This document shows positions 36,293 to 44,734 of a DNA stretch of 64,000 nucleotides, one piece after another (within the stretch, counting starts at the first letter, position 1; the number at the start of each line of letters is the position of its first letter). Made by a program: the position numbers and the translations under genes. The notes beneath the pieces were generated by a model that worked only from the letters and a program-made list of their open reading frames with translations, was not told where the DNA came from and searched no databases. The DNA is from Palsa-504 sp963744575 (GTDB lineage: Bacteria > Actinomycetota > Actinomycetes > Streptosporangiales > Streptosporangiaceae): positions 434,001 through 498,000 of the forward strand of contig CAVUUF010000025.1 in NCBI GenBank assembly GCA_963744575.1, written 5' to 3'.

Positions 36293-36320
36293 GCGATCTC
36301 CCTACGGGAAGCAAGCACAT

Positions 36321-36355
36321 ATGGATGGAAGCGATCCATTGAATGAACGTATTCA
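36321..36355. promoter_or_regulatory. Two palindromes before the permease operon (candidate FadR/GntR operators)
   Basis: ATGGAT-N7-ATCCAT (36321-36339) and TGAAT-N6-ATTCA (36340-36355) lie back to back, 30-60 bp upstream of the permease start in an AT-richer patch. Their position between the regulator and its likely target operon suits operators. Confidence 0.5.
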
Positions 36356-36430
36356 TGCACTGTGCCGGGAACCCTGTCAAGAGGTCGCGCGTCGGCGTTA
36401 CCGGCCCGCTACGCGGGGATAACGCAGGGC

Positions 36431-37168
36431 TCACGCGATTTCGCCGAGGAAGCCGCGCAGCAGCGCCGCGGTGCCTGCCACGTGCTCCTCCATCGCCCGC
36501 CTGGCCCGGTCCGGATCGCCGGCCAGGATCGCCCGCACGATGCTGGCGTGCTGCACGTTCGCGTGCTCCAGGTTGCGGCCGAGCATGGGGATGGCGTTGA
36601 GCAGGTCGACCAGCTGCACCCGGGCCTCGACCACGCTCGCGGTCAGCATCGGCGAGCCCGCCGCGTCGGCGACGGCCAGGTGCAGCCGGGTGTCCGCCTG
36701 GCGGTAGCCGGACGGCTCGCAGCCGTGCACCGCGGCGAGGCATTCGGCCAGGTTCTCCCGCTGCTGCCTGCTCAGGCTGGCCCGCGCGGCCATCTCGGCC
36801 GCGCCGGTCTCCACCACCCGGCGGTACGTCAGCGCGTCGTCGAGGTGGGCGCCCAGGTCCTTCGCGGTCTTGGTGAGCTGGTCGCGGACCATGGGCTCGG
36901 GCTGGCGCAGCACGAAGGTGCCGCCGAACCGGCCGCGCTTGGTCTCGACGTACCCGGCGGCGGCCAGTTCGCGCAGCGCCTCCCGCAACGTGATGCGGCT
37001 GATGCCCAGCCTGCGGGTCAGTTCCCGTTCCGGCGGCAGCCGGTCGCCCGGCGCGTAGACGCCCAGCTTGACGCCTTCGAGCAGGCGCTCGACGGTCTCC
37101 TCGAAGGCGTTCCCGGTCCGGACCGCGCGGAACACCGCCGCGGTGATGGCGGGCGACCCTCCGGGCAC
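36431..37168 (-). CDS. FadR-subfamily GntR transcriptional regulator
   Basis: A 245-residue regulator. The GntR winged helix (about 22-95) contains PGDRLPPERELTRRLGISRI and TLREALRELAAAGYVETKRG. An all-helical FCD ligand domain follows (about 105-235) with metal/ligand residues in RRVVETGAAEMAA, ADTRLHLAVADAAGS and HASIVRAI. The GTG start at 37168 has AGGAGA upstream. It sits between the hydrolase and permease genes on the same strand, and almost certainly represses the operon until the amine or a gamma-glutamyl intermediate binds. A perfect 16-bp palindrome lies 27 bp before its start. Confidence 0.9.
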   Translation of the reverse strand: MPGGSPAITAAVFRAVRTGNAFEETVERLLEGVKLGVYAPGDRLPPERELTRRLGISRITLREALRELAAAGYVETKRGRFGGTFVLRQPEPMVRDQLTKTAKDLGAHLDDALTYRRVVETGAAEMAARASLSRQQRENLAECLAAVHGCEPSGYRQADTRLHLAVADAAGSPMLTASVVEARVQLVDLLNAIPMLGRNLEHANVQHASIVRAILAGDPDRARRAMEEHVAGTAALLRGFLGEIA

Positions 37169-37194
37169 GGTTCTTATCTCCTGTTAAACCGAAT

Positions 37195-37210
37195 GTTGCC
37201 TCGAGGCAAC
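37195..37210. promoter_or_regulatory. Perfect 16-bp palindrome upstream of the FadR gene
   Basis: GTTGCCTCGAGGCAAC is self-complementary. It lies between the hydrolase stop and the FadR start, a good position for autoregulation. A short terminator stem is the alternative. Confidence 0.55.
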
Positions 37211-37219
37211 GCAGAAAGA

Positions 37220-38020
37220 TTAGACCATAGGCGCGAGTACAGTGCCACGCGTGGCCGTTCGTCCGGCCGCGCTGTGCCCGCCCCGGGCCGCGGCGACCCG
37301 GTCTTCGGCCGCACCGACGAGCGCGGCGAACAGCCGGGGATCGCTGCCCTGCTCGGGGTGCCACTGCACGCCGAGCACGAAGCCGGAGAGGCCGCCGAGT
37401 TCGGACGGCCCGGTCTCGACCGCCTCGATGGTCCCGTCTTCCTCCCAGGCCACCGCCTTGAGCCCGTCACCGAGCAGGTCGACCGCCTGGTGGTGGTGCG
37501 TGGGCACGTCGATGAAGCCCTGATCGGGCAGGATCCCGGCCAGCGCGCTGTCTGGGCTGATCCGCACCTGGTGCAGGCCGAACCCGTTCGGCGGGCCGTC
37601 GTGCCGCGTGTGCCCGACCAGGTCGGGCAGGTGCTGGTGCAGCGTGCCGCCCCGGCAGACGTTCAGCACCTGCATGCCGCGGCAGATGGCGAGCAGCGGC
37701 ACGCCGAGCCGAAGCGCGTGGCCGGTGACGGCCAGGTCCCACGCGTCCCGCAGCGTCACGGGCGCCTGGGTCGCCGGGTGCCGCGACGCGCCGTAGCGGA
37801 TCGGGTCGATGTCCGGCCCGCCCGTGACGACCAGGCCGTCCAGGCTGGCGACCGTGGCGCTGGCCTCGTCGTCGCCGCCGCCCGGCGGCAGCAGCACCGC
37901 CCGTCCGCCGCTGCGCCGTACCGCGTCCACATAGACGTAGGGAAGCATCGCGGCCCGGGCCGACCAGCCCCGCCAGGATGCCTGATCCTCGTAGGTGGTT
38001 ATGCCAATAACCGGCGTCAT
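37220..38020 (-). CDS. Class I glutamine amidotransferase-like gamma-glutamyl hydrolase (PuuD type)
   Basis: A 266-residue hydrolase that removes the gamma-glutamyl group at the last step of gamma-glutamylated amine pathways. GVPLLAICRGMQVLNV carries the nucleophile Cys (about residue 113). The His/Glu pair is in FVLGVQWHPEQ. VIGITTYEDQASW and LVVTGGPDIDPIRYG are characteristic of PuuD. It is the promoter-proximal gene of the operon, with about 50 bp before the FadR gene. The product would be free glutamate plus the amino acid formed from the amine. Confidence 0.88.
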   Translation of the reverse strand: MTPVIGITTYEDQASWRGWSARAAMLPYVYVDAVRRSGGRAVLLPPGGGDDEASATVASLDGLVVTGGPDIDPIRYGASRHPATQAPVTLRDAWDLAVTGHALRLGVPLLAICRGMQVLNVCRGGTLHQHLPDLVGHTRHDGPPNGFGLHQVRISPDSALAGILPDQGFIDVPTHHHQAVDLLGDGLKAVAWEEDGTIEAVETGPSELGGLSGFVLGVQWHPEQGSDPRLFAALVGAAEDRVAAARGGHSAAGRTATRGTVLAPMV

Positions 38021-38364
38021 AGTTCCCCTTTGAACCGATCCTCCGTGGCGCCGCTACCCCAGCAAGCCAGGAAAATCTCTGACCCGAACGGGCTGGGGAT
38101 TTCTGGTCACCATCCGTGCCTGTGGCTCCGGGGCCGGACGGATGACGGGCGGCGGTATCTGGTGGTCAGGTTAGCAAGTGTTCCGTCCGGTGCTCCGGAA
38201 GATAGATTTACGTAACAACCAGTGCCTGCTGATTAACCTGATTGTAGGACCCCGATCGCCGGTTCGCGTAGCGAACACCGAAAATGGTGACTCACAGTTA
38301 TTCCGGCCCCTCCTGCCCCGGGCTGGCCCTGCGCAAACCAGCCCCGCCCTGGGGCCCGGCCCGC
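38021..38364. other. Non-coding interval upstream of the hydrolase operon
   Basis: This holds the promoter region of the PuuD-type gene and, at its right, the 3' flank of the MmyB-type gene. The stretch 38160-38290 is clearly AT-richer than its surroundings, consistent with promoters. I see no convincing open frame, RNA gene or repeat. Confidence 0.4.
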
Positions 38365-39012
38365 TCAGACCGGCACCAGATCCCGGGCCCTGGCCTGGTG
38401 CGACGGCCAGCAGGGGAAGTGGTGCCGGGCCGGATCCGGGTCCGTGACCAGGTGTTCCATGGCCGCGCGGGTGGTCTCGTTATCGGGGGTGTAGACGACC
38501 ATCCGGGTCCCCGGCGCCGTCTGGACCGCGAAGCTGGTCGAGGTCATCTCCAGGTGCGGGTAGAGCGGATGCCGGAACACCTTGGTGTAATAGGCCGGCT
38601 GCGCGACGTCCTGGGTGGCCCACATCCGGGCGAACTCGGGACTGGCCGCCTCCATCCGCCGGATGAAGCCGGTCCAGGCCGGGTCGCCGACGTGGTGGCC
38701 GTAGGCGGCGCGCAGCTGCGCGACCATCGCGGCCCGCTGGGCATCCCGGTTCCCGACCACGCTGCAGCAGTCGGCGCGGGTGAAGCTGTACAGCAGCGTG
38801 TTCCGCTCCGCCGCCGGGATCTCGGCGGTTTGCGGGAACAGCACCGCGTAGGCAGCGTTCCAGGCCAGGATGTCGAACCGCTCGGTCACCACGCTGGCGG
38901 GCATCGGGTTGAGCCCGTCCAGGATGGCCCGGATCTGCCCAACCGTCGCACGCACCCCTCGGATACCCCCAGCCCCACCTCGGCACGCCTGCAGGCCCCG
39001 CCCGAACAGCAT
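38365..39012 (-). pseudogene. MmyB-like ligand-binding domain lacking its XRE helix-turn-helix
   Basis: From GQIRAILDGLNPMPASVV to the end this is the MmyB-like domain that follows an XRE helix-turn-helix in many actinobacterial regulators. Family motifs are FDILAWNAAYAVLFP, RNTLLYSFT, RRMEAASPEFARMW and YTPDNETTRAAMEHL. The N-terminal DNA-binding half is not found upstream in any frame. An ATG at 39012 gives only a short non-family leader. The gene is therefore probably 5'-truncated, or the domain acts without DNA binding. Upstream sequence to 39426 shows no gene. Confidence 0.65.
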
Positions 39013-39059
39013 GGATGTCACATCGATGCTGCTCAGGCGACATGGATGCCACATCGTTG
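39010..39059. repeat. Two-copy 19-bp direct repeat at the 5' edge of the MmyB-type gene
   Basis: CATGGATGTCACATCGATG (39010-39028) and CATGGATGCCACATCGTTG (39041-39059) are 31 bp apart, about three helical turns. They could be paired regulator sites. The remaining 39060-39426 shows no gene apart from the ribosome-binding region of the next one. Confidence 0.55.
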
Positions 39060-39426
39060 TCGTTATCCGGCGGCCTGCCACCCGGACAAATAGCCGCGCG
39101 GGAAACGGGCGTGGCGGATGAGACGGGCGAGGCGCACTGGACGAGCCGACCGTCGGCGACCAGCGCCCGGTCGCGACACCAGCCAGGCCTATACGGGGAT
39201 AACGATCCACGACGACTGGCGAGCCGCGGCCGCCGCCCGAATTGCCCAGATTTGCGCCTTGTCGGAGGCGTACTCGCGCCCGGGCGGGATCCCCGGCCTC
39301 TGGCCGCATACCGGATGCCGGCGACGCTGCTTTCCCCGGGAAGCAGCGTCATCACCCGCCCGTGGTCCGGGCAGCCTCTCCAGGTTGCTCGGGTACATTC
39401 AGGCCTGCGGAAAGGAAGGAGTGACG

Positions 39427-40134
39427 ATGGCCATCGTGGTGCTGGTGCTCTGGATGTTCACCGCGGGGGCCGGTTTCTACCTGCTGGTGACCAGCAACCT
39501 CGGTCGCGCCCGCCCGGCCGACGCCTTCATGGCCGCCAGGCACGCTCCCGCCGGCCAGCGCGCTGCGGCCCCGGTCGCCACCCGCGCAGTACAGACCGCG
39601 GCGGCCTCTCCGGGGCAATCCGTCTCGGATCCCGCGCAGGGCGTCCCGCAGGCCGCTCCCGCCACGCATACCGGGCAAGCCGCCTCGGACGTCTCGCCAC
39701 CCCATGCTGCTCCCCCCGTCTCGAAACGGGAGATGCGGCGGGCGGCGCGGGACCGGTTCGATCCGCCTTCGCTGACTGCGGCCAAAAGCGCGCCGGTGGT
39801 GCCGGGACTGCGGTCGCTGCTGGAGTTCGCGCATCCGGCCAGCGCGATCGTCGGCCTGGGGTTCTGGCTGGGGTACACGTTGGTGCATTACCGTGCGCTG
39901 GGCTGGATCGCATTCGGAATGGTGACGGTCACGGTGGGCCTGGGGCTGAGCTGGTTCGCGGCAAGTACCCGCGCGGCCCGGAGCCGGGAAGCGGCGAACC
40001 ACGACAATGCGGCCGGGCATACCTCCGATGACGAGCCGGGGCCTTCCTTCAGTTTTCGTCTCATCGGCCTGCACGGCGCCGCCGCCGCGGTGACCTTCGC
40101 GCTGGCCGCCCTCACCGTCTTCGTCCTGAGGTAA
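39427..40134 (+). CDS. Hypothetical membrane protein, four helices
   Basis: The ATG at 39427 follows GGAAGGAG at ideal spacing. About 235 residues: an N-terminal helix (IVVLVLWMFTAGAGFYLLV), a Pro/Ala-rich cytosolic or external loop (about 25-105), a basic KREMRRAARDRF segment, then three helices (SAIVGLGFWLGYTLVHY, WIAFGMVTVTVGLGLSWF, HGAAAAVTFALAALTVFVL). No catalytic motif or family is recognised. It is isolated by gaps on both sides. Confidence 0.7.
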   Translation: MAIVVLVLWMFTAGAGFYLLVTSNLGRARPADAFMAARHAPAGQRAAAPVATRAVQTAAASPGQSVSDPAQGVPQAAPATHTGQAASDVSPPHAAPPVSKREMRRAARDRFDPPSLTAAKSAPVVPGLRSLLEFAHPASAIVGLGFWLGYTLVHYRALGWIAFGMVTVTVGLGLSWFAASTRAARSREAANHDNAAGHTSDDEPGPSFSFRLIGLHGAAAAVTFALAALTVFVLR

Positions 40135-40464
40135 CAACGCCCAGCCGGGCGGCGCGGACGAGGAAGTGGCCAGTGCACCCGGCTGCCTGCACGGATGGAG
40201 CGGATAGAGGAGACGAAGGACCATCGAGTCGTGGGAGCGTTGTTGATGGGAAATGGCTCGATGATCCTGGCCGCCGTGTGCACTGACCACCACTACACGG
40301 GACTACGGGCCGCGGTGTCCGGCGGCTCACTCCGCAGGGCTCGCGTAAGCAGTTGGTAAGGATTTCATCCGGCCGACTTGAACCGGGTGCCAGCGAAGCA
40401 GGGTTACATAAACTGGTACCGCTGGGTGCGACCTTGAAGTGCTGACCGGCAAAGGATCTCGGGT
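40135..40464. other. Non-coding interval before the GH127 gene
   Basis: About 330 bp with no supported gene. The right-hand 60 bp (GGTTACATAAACTGG near 40405) is AT-richer and probably contains the promoter of the glycoside hydrolase. No strong terminator or repeat is seen. Confidence 0.35.
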
Positions 40465-42720
40465 GTGAACAAGGCGGGCAACCTCCCGGAGGGGCCACAA
40501 GCCGCACAGACGCCGGAAGGTCCGGAAGCCCCCGAAGGATCACAACCGGCCGAACGGCCAGAAGTGACAGCACTACCCGAGGCGGCAGCGCCATCCGAGG
40601 CGGCAGCACTACCCGAGGTGACAGCACTACCGGAGGTGACAGCACTACCGGAGGCGGCAGCACTAGCCGATGCCACCCCGGAAACCGTCCCGAAAGCCAA
40701 AACCGCTCCAGAAACCACCCAGGCCGCCCCGGCCCCCGACCCGCCGAGAGGCATGAGCAGGCGCCGGGCGCTCGCCATGCTCGGCCTCGGCACCGGAGCC
40801 CTGATTGCCGAACAGGCCCTGGCCACCGACGGCATCCCGCCGAGCACGAGCACAAACACGAGCCCGAGCACACACACGAGCACGAACGCGAGCACGGGCC
40901 CGGGCACCAAGGCAACCGAACCCAGCGGCTACGCGCCCGACGGCACCGGCGGCCCCGCCGCCGGGCTCCCGCTGCAGGACGTCCGGCTGCTCGACAGCCC
41001 GTTCCGCCGGAACCAGGCCAGGAACACCTCGTACCTGCTGTTCCTTGACCCCGAACGGATGCTCCGCTCGTTCCGCCTGAACTACGGCGAGCCGTCCGCC
41101 GCCGAGCCGCTCGGCGGCTGGGAGAGCCCGGACTCGCAGATCCGCGGCCACACGACCGGCCACCTGCTGTCCGGCCTCGCCCTCACCACCGCCAACACCG
41201 GCAACGACGCCGCCAGGCAGCGCGGCCGCTACCTGGTCAGCCAGCTCGCCGCACTCCAGGCGAAAGCGAAACAACATCACTTCCAAGCCGGCTACCTGTC
41301 CGCGTTCCCCGAGTACTACTTCGACTGGCTGGAGCAGGGCAAGCCGGTCTGGTCGCCGTACTACATGATCCACAAGTACCTGGCCGGGCTGATCGACCAG
41401 TATCAGCTGGCCGGCGACGACCAGGCGCTCGACGTCGCGGCAAAGCTGGCCGACTGGGTGGACTGGCGCACGAACCCGGAAAGGCTCCCGTACGACCAGA
41501 TGCAGATGGTCCTGCAGACCGAATTCGGCGGCCTGCCCGAAGCCCTGGCCAACCTCTACGCGATCACCGGCCAGGAGCGGTACCTGGCCACCGCCCAGCG
41601 CTTCTATCACGCCGCGGTCCTCGACCCTCTCGCCGACGGCAAAGACATCCTGCCCGGCCTGCAGGCCAACGTGACCACGCCGAAGATCATCGCCTGCGTG
41701 CGGATGTGGGAGGAGACCGGCAGCGGCAAGTACCACGACATCGCCAGGAACTTCTGGGACATCGTGACCGGGCACCACGTATACGTCATCGGCGGCGTGG
41801 GCAACTTCGAGCACTTCCAGCTGCCCGACACCGTGGCGTCCCAGCTGTCTAACTTCACCTGCGAGAACTGCGTCAGCTACAACATGCTCAAGCTGACCAG
41901 GCTGCTGCACTTCCACCAGCCGGACCGCACCGACCTGCCCGACTACTACGAGCGGACGCTGCTCAACCAGATGCTGGGGGAGCAGGACCCGGCCTCGCCG
42001 CACGGCTTCAACTGCTACTACACCGGCCTGTCGCCGGGCGCGTTCAAGCGCCAGCCGCTCAACTACTTCCCGCGGGGCAACCCGGACGTCTACGCGACCG
42101 ACTGGGACACCTTCACCTGCGACACCGCCACCGGCCTGGAGACCCAGGCCAAGTTCGCCGACACCATCTACCGCCGCGACGCGGACGGCGTCTACGTCAC
42201 GCTATTCATCCCGTCCCAGGTCAGGCTGGGCAACCTGGTCCTGCGCCAGGACACCGGGTTCCCCGACAACCCGGTCATAAGGCTGTCCGTCGTAACCGGC
42301 GCGGCCACCCTCACCCTGCGGGTCCGGGTGCCGAAATGGGTGGCGGGAGTTCCGCTCGTCTCACTCAACGGCGTGCCGCTCACAAACCCGCCCCCGGCCG
42401 GCCCGGGCAGCTGGATCGCGCTGCGCCGCCGCTGGCAGCAGGGCGACCGGCTGGAGGTCACGCTGCCGATGCGGCTGGCCGTCGAGCCGACGCCCGACCA
42501 TCCGGCGGTGCAGGCGCTGACCTACGGCCCGGTCGTGCTGAGCGGCGTCTACCGCCGCGACCCGGGCTCGCTGACGCCGCAGCTGGAGCTGGCCTCGATC
42601 CGCCGGACGGCCGCCCAGCCGATGACGTTCGAGGCCGTCTCCGACCGCAAGCCCGTCACGCTGATCCCCGTCGCCCGGGCCGCACACGAGTACTACACTA
42701 CCTACTGGGAGATGATCTGA
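40465..42720 (+). CDS. GH127 (DUF1680) beta-L-arabinofuranosidase-like enzyme, Tat-type signal
   Basis: A secreted glycoside hydrolase of the DUF1680 family. A twin-arginine signal SRRRALAMLGLGTGALIA lies at about residue 97, after an unusual low-complexity leader encoded by 18-bp tandem repeats. Initiation may therefore be at the GTG 40465 (AAAGGA upstream) or nearer 40753. The (alpha/alpha)6 core has GHTTGHLLSGLALT, YYMIHKYLAGLIDQY and FGGLPEALANLYAIT. The metal-site segment is FTCENCVSYNMLKLTR. Where GH127 enzymes usually have a Cys-Cys-x-Gly-Thr-Gly motif, this protein has FTCDTATGLETQ: the nucleophile-position Cys is kept but the second Cys is Asp. A C-terminal beta-sandwich follows. Confidence 0.85.
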   Translation: MNKAGNLPEGPQAAQTPEGPEAPEGSQPAERPEVTALPEAAAPSEAAALPEVTALPEVTALPEAAALADATPETVPKAKTAPETTQAAPAPDPPRGMSRRRALAMLGLGTGALIAEQALATDGIPPSTSTNTSPSTHTSTNASTGPGTKATEPSGYAPDGTGGPAAGLPLQDVRLLDSPFRRNQARNTSYLLFLDPERMLRSFRLNYGEPSAAEPLGGWESPDSQIRGHTTGHLLSGLALTTANTGNDAARQRGRYLVSQLAALQAKAKQHHFQAGYLSAFPEYYFDWLEQGKPVWSPYYMIHKYLAGLIDQYQLAGDDQALDVAAKLADWVDWRTNPERLPYDQMQMVLQTEFGGLPEALANLYAITGQERYLATAQRFYHAAVLDPLADGKDILPGLQANVTTPKIIACVRMWEETGSGKYHDIARNFWDIVTGHHVYVIGGVGNFEHFQLPDTVASQLSNFTCENCVSYNMLKLTRLLHFHQPDRTDLPDYYERTLLNQMLGEQDPASPHGFNCYYTGLSPGAFKRQPLNYFPRGNPDVYATDWDTFTCDTATGLETQAKFADTIYRRDADGVYVTLFIPSQVRLGNLVLRQDTGFPDNPVIRLSVVTGAATLTLRVRVPKWVAGVPLVSLNGVPLTNPPPAGPGSWIALRRRWQQGDRLEVTLPMRLAVEPTPDHPAVQALTYGPVVLSGVYRRDPGSLTPQLELASIRRTAAQPMTFEAVSDRKPVTLIPVARAAHEYYTTYWEMI
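40561..40668 (+). repeat. 18-bp tandem repeats encoding a PExxAL hexapeptide
   Basis: Units of type GAGGTGACAGCACTACCG alternate with GAGGCGGCAGCACTACCC for about six copies. They encode repeated P-E-(V/A)-(T/A)-A-L ahead of the Tat signal. The array is in frame, so copy-number change would lengthen the leader without breaking the gene. Confidence 0.7.
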
Positions 42721-42740
42721 TCTACCAGCGGATACAGGGG

Positions 42741-43575
42741 TCAGCGGAGTGCCCCAGGCACATCGGGGGCACGTTGGTCGTTTCCGGCGTCCTCCAGGGC
42801 ACTGAAAAACGCCTTCATGATCGAGCGGGCCTGATCGTCATCCTCCGGCATGAAGTGCGCGTAGGTCCGCAGCACGACCTCTTTCGTGTCGCCGAGGAGC
42901 GCGGCCACCTTCGCGATGTTGAGCCCGGCCGACAGCCACGCAGACGCCGCGGTATGCCGCAGCACATGACAGCCGTTCAGTCGTGGCCCTCGGTCGGGAA
43001 CCCCCGCCTCTGTCCACGCCCTGCGCCACCACCAGTTGAAGGCGTTCCGGTGAAGGATGGTGCCGTCGTGGGTGAACAGCAGCTCGCGCGTCAACGGCTT
43101 CCCGTGCCGGTGCTTATCGCGCGGGTCGTGCCAGGGTAGCGTCACAGCGGCAGGGGATGCAGCCGGACGTGCTCCGCGAGGATCACGGGCAGGGGATCGT
43201 CAAACGGGATGTCCCGGGATTTGCAGGTCTTGTGGTTCTTCAGCGGCGCGAAGCACCACGCCCCGTCGACGAGCTTGACCTGGACCTCGACATGCAGGGT
43301 CTTGCGGAGGAAATCAACGTCGCCGAGCCCGGCCGCGATCAGCTCGCCCTGCCGGAGCCCGCACGCCGCACCGAGGTAAGCGAGCGCACCCAGCCGCGCC
43401 GGCAAATTCCCGGCGACGGCAGCGACCTGAGCGGCGGTCCAGGGGATCGCCTCGGTCTTCACCGGATCAGGCAGCTGCACCGAATCAGCCTTCAACGGGT
43501 TGGAGCCGATGATCTTATCCGCGACAGCCGCCCGGAAGATCTGCGAGACGTACCCGATCACGAGGAGTTGGCTGT
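42741..43575 (-). pseudogene. Split and 5'-truncated tyrosine-recombinase integrase
   Basis: The core-binding end (QIFRAAVADKIIGSNPL) and the first half of the catalytic domain (GAACGLRQGELIAAGLGDVD, active-site Arg) end at a TGA (43142-43144). The second half starts in the next frame at the overlapping GTG and contains LNGCHVLRHTAASAWLS (His-x-x-Arg-His) and the nucleophile region VVLRTYAHFMPEDD (Tyr). The N-terminal arm domain is missing: homology stops at about 43575, where an excisionase fragment begins on the opposite strand. Actinobacterial AICE-type integrase remnant. Confidence 0.75.
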
Positions 43576-43728
43576 TGGGGGCCATTGGCGCAGTGGCGAT
43601 ACCAGGGCATCGGTCCCGCGTATCACCGGAGCGGCCGTGACGTGCGCTACGCCTGGGGCGATGTCCTGGACTGGGTCGCCCGCCAGCGCCGCGAGACGGC
43701 CGGCGAGCCGCAGCCCGCCGCCTGCTAG
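43575..43728 (+). pseudogene. C-terminal fragment of an excisionase-like HTH protein
   Basis: LAQWRYQGIGPAYHRSGRDV followed by RYAWGDVLDWVARQRRET is the second half of a MerR-like excisionase (Xis/AlpA) DNA-binding domain, ending at TAG (43726-43728). The start and first helix are absent, because the fragment is fused head-on to the truncated integrase at about 43575. The join is best explained by deletion within an integrated element. Confidence 0.6.
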
Positions 43729-43831
43729 GGAACGGTCTGGCCGCAGCCGGAATCGCCCACCAACCGAAGGTCCGTCCCATGCATTAGCACGATGCAAGTA
43801 AGGAGCTGTGTGGTTGAACCCCCCAGCATGA

Positions 43832-44209
43832 CGAAAGAGCGCCCCCCCGGTCACCAGCCGGAAAAGCGCCCTCCCGTTAAAGCGGAAACGCTTCCAGTCA
43901 CCGCAAGCACCGCCTGTCGCCGCCACCAAGCAGGGCGAGCCTACGCGCATTGTAAGACAGAAGGGGCGCAAGCGCAGAGCAGCGAGGCGGCGCGAAGCTG
44001 TCACATGGCGAGTATCGCTACTCTCCCCCGACGACCAGCGCACATGGTGGCACTACCTGTGCCGCTGCCCGATATGCGGCCGACCTCACATGGGCCGCAG
44101 CCGCGAACTCGGCGGGGTGACTGGAGTCCGCCGGCTGCCATGCCGCCACTGGGTCATCATCGTCGTCGCGAGGACGTACGGCCGGCCGGGCTCGGGAGCA
44201 GCAGCATGA
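43832..44209 (+). CDS. Small Cys-containing ORF of the integrative-element remnant, start unclear
   Basis: An open frame with no normal start codon near its beginning reads a basic region (RIVRQKGRKRRAARRREAV), then WWHYLCRCPICGRPHMGRSR and LPCRHWVIIVV. The CxC-x-x-C...C-x-H spacing suggests a small zinc-binding protein. Its TGA overlaps the primase-fragment ATG (ATGA), the tight coupling expected in an element operon. It is 5'-incomplete or uses an unusual start. Confidence 0.4.
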   Translation, partial: RKSAPPVTSRKSALPLKRKRFQSPQAPPVAATKQGEPTRIVRQKGRKRRAARRREAVTWRVSLLSPDDQRTWWHYLCRCPICGRPHMGRSRELGGVTGVRRLPCRHWVIIVVARTYGRPGSGAAA

Positions 44210-44734
44210 GCGCGGGAATCGGCCCCGCCGTCAAGAAGGTGGGTGCCGCGCTACGCGAGCACGGCAGCCGGATCGACAGCCATGGCGCTGGCTCCTGGAT
44301 GGCGCAGTGTCCAGCCCACGAGGACCGCAAGCCGAGCCTGTCGCTCGCCCAGGGCGACGTCGGCGCGGTCCTGTGCTGCCAGTTCGGCTGCGATACCGGG
44401 GACATCCTCGCCGCGCTGAATCTGAGCTGGGCGGACCTGCTCGACGAGCCGCGCCGGACCCGCGACGAAGCGCCCCGCAGGGTCGTCGCCGAGTACAAGT
44501 ACACCGACGAGGACAGCGAGCTCCTGTTCGTAGGTGCGTTACGAGCCTAGGGATTTCCGGGTGAAGCGCCCGGACGGCCGCGGTGGCTGGGTGTGGAAGA
44601 TCGCGGGTGCCCGCAGGGTTTTGTACCGGCTGCCGGAAGTCATCGCCGCGACCCGGGACCGCAAGACTGTGTTCCTGGTAGAGGGCGAGAAGGATGCTGA
44701 CCGGCTTGCCAGCCTCGGCCATGTTGCGACCTGC
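44206..44734 (+). pseudogene. Frameshifted N-terminal fragment of an element-encoded DNA primase
   Basis: The ATG at 44206 follows GGGAGCAGC. The zinc-finger part is typical of phage/AICE primases (WMAQCPAHEDRKPSLSLAQG, VLCCQFGCDTGDILAALNLS). After YTDEDSELLF the frame breaks at about 44530. It continues as VRYEPRDFRVKRPDGRGGW and TVFLVEGEKDADRLASLG, the Toprim entry, before homology ends at VATC (44734). The protein therefore lacks the rest of its Toprim/helicase region and is joined directly to a serine recombinase. Confidence 0.7.
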
